Part shown: in pieces, positions 6,851 to 7,718 of the stretch
How positions within the stretch are numbered: position 1 is the first letter of the stretch
Layout of the letters: each line of letters starts with the position of its first letter
NCBI GenBank assembly: GCA_003141795.1
Contig: PLNO01000321.1
Location: 3,595-11,312 of the forward strand
Reading direction: 5' to 3'
DNA from: Spirochaetaceae bacterium
Lineage (GTDB): Bacteria > Spirochaetota > Spirochaetia > SZUA-6 > Fen-1364
DNA: 7,718 nucleotides
Made by a program: the position numbers and the translations under genes
Notes under the pieces: model-generated
Seen by the model: only the letters and a program-made list of their open reading frames with translations
Databases searched by the model: none
What the model was told of the DNA's origin: nothing

Positions 6851-7564
6851 TTACGAAACAGTACCTTTCGGGGCCCGGGTGAGGCTGCGGCGATAGTCGC
6901 TCGGCCGCATGCCGACGATGCGGGAAAACTGGGTATTGAATGCACCCTTGGAGTTGTAGCCGGCGTCCAGGGCGATCTCGATGATGGGGAGGTCGGGTCG
7001 TTCGGCCATGCGCACACGAACGTAGTCGACGCGCAGCATGTTCCGCCATGCGGGGAAGGTCGTGGAGAGATGCGCGCTGAAGTACTGGGAGAGCCTGTAG
7101 GCGGGGACCCCGACGCGTCGGGCAAGCGAAGGCAGATCGAGGGAGTCGTCGCTGATGACGTCCTTGCGCGTGGCAAGGAGCGCGAGGCGCTCCTTGATGC
7201 GCGTGACTTCGTGCTCGCTCAAGCTGAAGCGTCGGGCGTGCTCGGTTTCGATCTGTTGCCGCATCCGGCGAAAGGAATCGGGATGCCGCACGATGTACAG
7301 GTACCAGGTCAGCATGAAGAGCTCGAGGGCCACATGGGCGGCGCGGTACAGCACCTGTGCCCTGATCGCGACTGAAACGAGGGCTGTGAGCAGCACGAGT
7401 GCAACGGCGAGGACCCCGCCCAGCATGATCCGCGTGTCGGGGTACCGGGCGGAGACGTCGGCGGGCTGCCAGCGCGCGATGGAAAAGGCAAGAATGCTCG
7501 CCGCGATGGGCCAGACGTAGAGGGCGGCGGAAGCGACGGCGAAAAGGAGCTGGGAACTCGCGAG
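6851..7564 (-). CDS. Membrane-anchored AraC-type transcriptional regulator, N-terminus missing at a sequence join
   Basis: The stop is at 6851-6853. An ATG at 7426 gives 191 residues, but the frame continues upstream for 46 more hydrophobic-rich codons until a stop at 7565-7567. That stop falls in sequence that appears foreign, so the true gene is longer and is cut here. Visible hydrophobic segments lie just upstream of the Met at 7426 (LLFAVASAALYVWPIAAS) and, counting from that Met, at residues 1-23 and 26-46. They resemble the last helices of a multi-pass sensor region. A charged helical linker (48-90) leads to an AraC-type domain with two helix-turn-helix units: about 98-124 (LPSLARRVGVPAYRLSQYF) and 148-182 (IALDAGYNSKGAFNTQFSRI, then GMRPSDYR). 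Such proteins couple a membrane signal to DNA binding. It lies 73 bases upstream of the barrel/propeller operon on the same strand, so that operon is a natural candidate target. The domain call is firm; the target is inferred. Confidence 0.85.
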   Translation of the reverse strand, partial: LASSQLLFAVASAALYVWPIAASILAFSIARWQPADVSARYPDTRIMLGGVLAVALVLLTALVSVAIRAQVLYRAAHVALELFMLTWYLYIVRHPDSFRRMRQQIETEHARRFSLSEHEVTRIKERLALLATRKDVISDDSLDLPSLARRVGVPAYRLSQYFSAHLSTTFPAWRNMLRVDYVRVRMAERPDLPIIEIALDAGYNSKGAFNTQFSRIVGMRPSDYRRSLTRAPKGTVS

Positions 7565-7566
7565 TT
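7555..7566. other. Palindromic join between two unrelated sequences
   Basis: AACTCGCGAGTT is a perfect 12-base palindrome. Immediately left of it is the GC-rich minus-strand regulator, still coding for membrane helices. Immediately right of it is a plus-strand transporter fragment starting mid-protein, with different codon use. Both genes lose their missing parts at this point. It is best read as a junction made during library construction, amplification or assembly, or less likely as a true recombination point. Confidence 0.65.
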
Positions 7567-7718
7567 ATTCGTCCATTACATTTTAAAAAATCGTTATCTC
7601 TGGCTTTTTGCCGGCGCCAATTTCTTTGCCTATGTCGCCCGATACGCCATGCTTGACTGGGGGCCGACCTACTTGAAAGAGGTCAAACACGCCAGCCTTG
7701 GACAAGGCGGAATCGGCA
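7562..7718 (+). CDS. Fragment of a GlpT/UhpC-like organophosphate transporter, both ends missing
   Basis: Fifty-two codons read in frame to the window edge. The peptide closely resembles the start of the second half of major-facilitator organophosphate:phosphate antiporters such as GlpT (glycerol-3-phosphate) and UhpC/UhpT relatives: YLWLFAGANFFAYVARYAML followed by LDWGPTYLKEVKHASLG. From memory, E. coli GlpT has a matching LDWSPTYLKEVKHF segment. It would be an inner-membrane protein; substrate cannot be decided from this piece. The first roughly 200-250 residues of a normal protein are absent. The frame continues upstream of 7562 without a stop, but those codons are the complement of the regulator gene and show no transporter features. 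By my count 78 of 157 bases are G or C, well below the rest of the window, and codons such as TTA, AAA, AAT and TTT appear. It probably belongs to different DNA from the rest of the window. Confidence 0.75.

Noticed and set aside
6832..6852. Plus-strand hairpin followed by GTTTT, resembling an intrinsic terminator
   Set aside because: There is no plus-strand gene upstream for it to terminate, and the T-run is short. The same bases are better explained by the minus-strand intergenic structures.
7426..7564. Start of the regulator at the ATG at 7426
   Set aside because: The frame upstream continues to encode a convincing membrane helix, so this ATG is internal and the real start was lost at the join.

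Overview
This is a GC-rich window (about 60-65% G+C by eye), apart from its last ~157 bases. It comes from a Gram-negative-type (diderm) bacterium: one gene encodes a signal-peptide protein with an outer-membrane-like beta-barrel, and two others encode lipoproteins. The mix of a DUF4349 lipoprotein, a beta-barrel/transglutaminase/TPR protein, a LVIVD-propeller lipoprotein and a membrane-anchored AraC regulator suggests a GC-rich spirochaete or similar environmental lineage. That taxonomic guess is inference only. No rRNA, tRNA, CRISPR array or insertion sequence is visible, and no gene-free stretch exceeds 300 bases.

Layout. Bases 81-1742 hold two plus-strand envelope genes: a DUF2238/YjdF-type multi-pass membrane protein and, 48 bases later, a DUF4349 lipoprotein. 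They converge on a minus-strand block across a 54-base gap that contains a GC-rich hairpin. Reading leftward on the minus strand from about 7564, the block consists of: (i) an AraC-type regulator with membrane segments, missing its N-terminal part; (ii) a 73-base gap with a candidate promoter and competing inverted repeats; (iii) a 715-residue protein combining a signal peptide, a beta-barrel, an Ig-like region, a transglutaminase-like domain and TPRs; (iv) seven bases later, a 941-residue lipoprotein with one Ig-like domain, two FnIII-like domains and fourteen propeller-blade repeats. Genes (iii) and (iv) look like a translationally coupled two-gene operon. It may make a cell-envelope assembly, possibly controlled by the adjacent regulator.

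Right end. At about 7555-7566, a 12-base perfect palindrome, the sequence changes character. The regulator's reading frame breaks off on the minus strand, and the middle of a GlpT/UhpC-like organophosphate transporter begins on the plus strand, at about 50% G+C with AT-rich codons. Two unrelated genes truncated at the same point indicate a join. An assembly or library chimera is the likeliest cause, and a genuine rearrangement is the alternative.

Nothing here is a recognised defence system or mobile element. The most unusual content is the barrel-transglutaminase-TPR protein paired with the apparent double seven-bladed propeller lipoprotein, plus the possible RNA switch in front of them.
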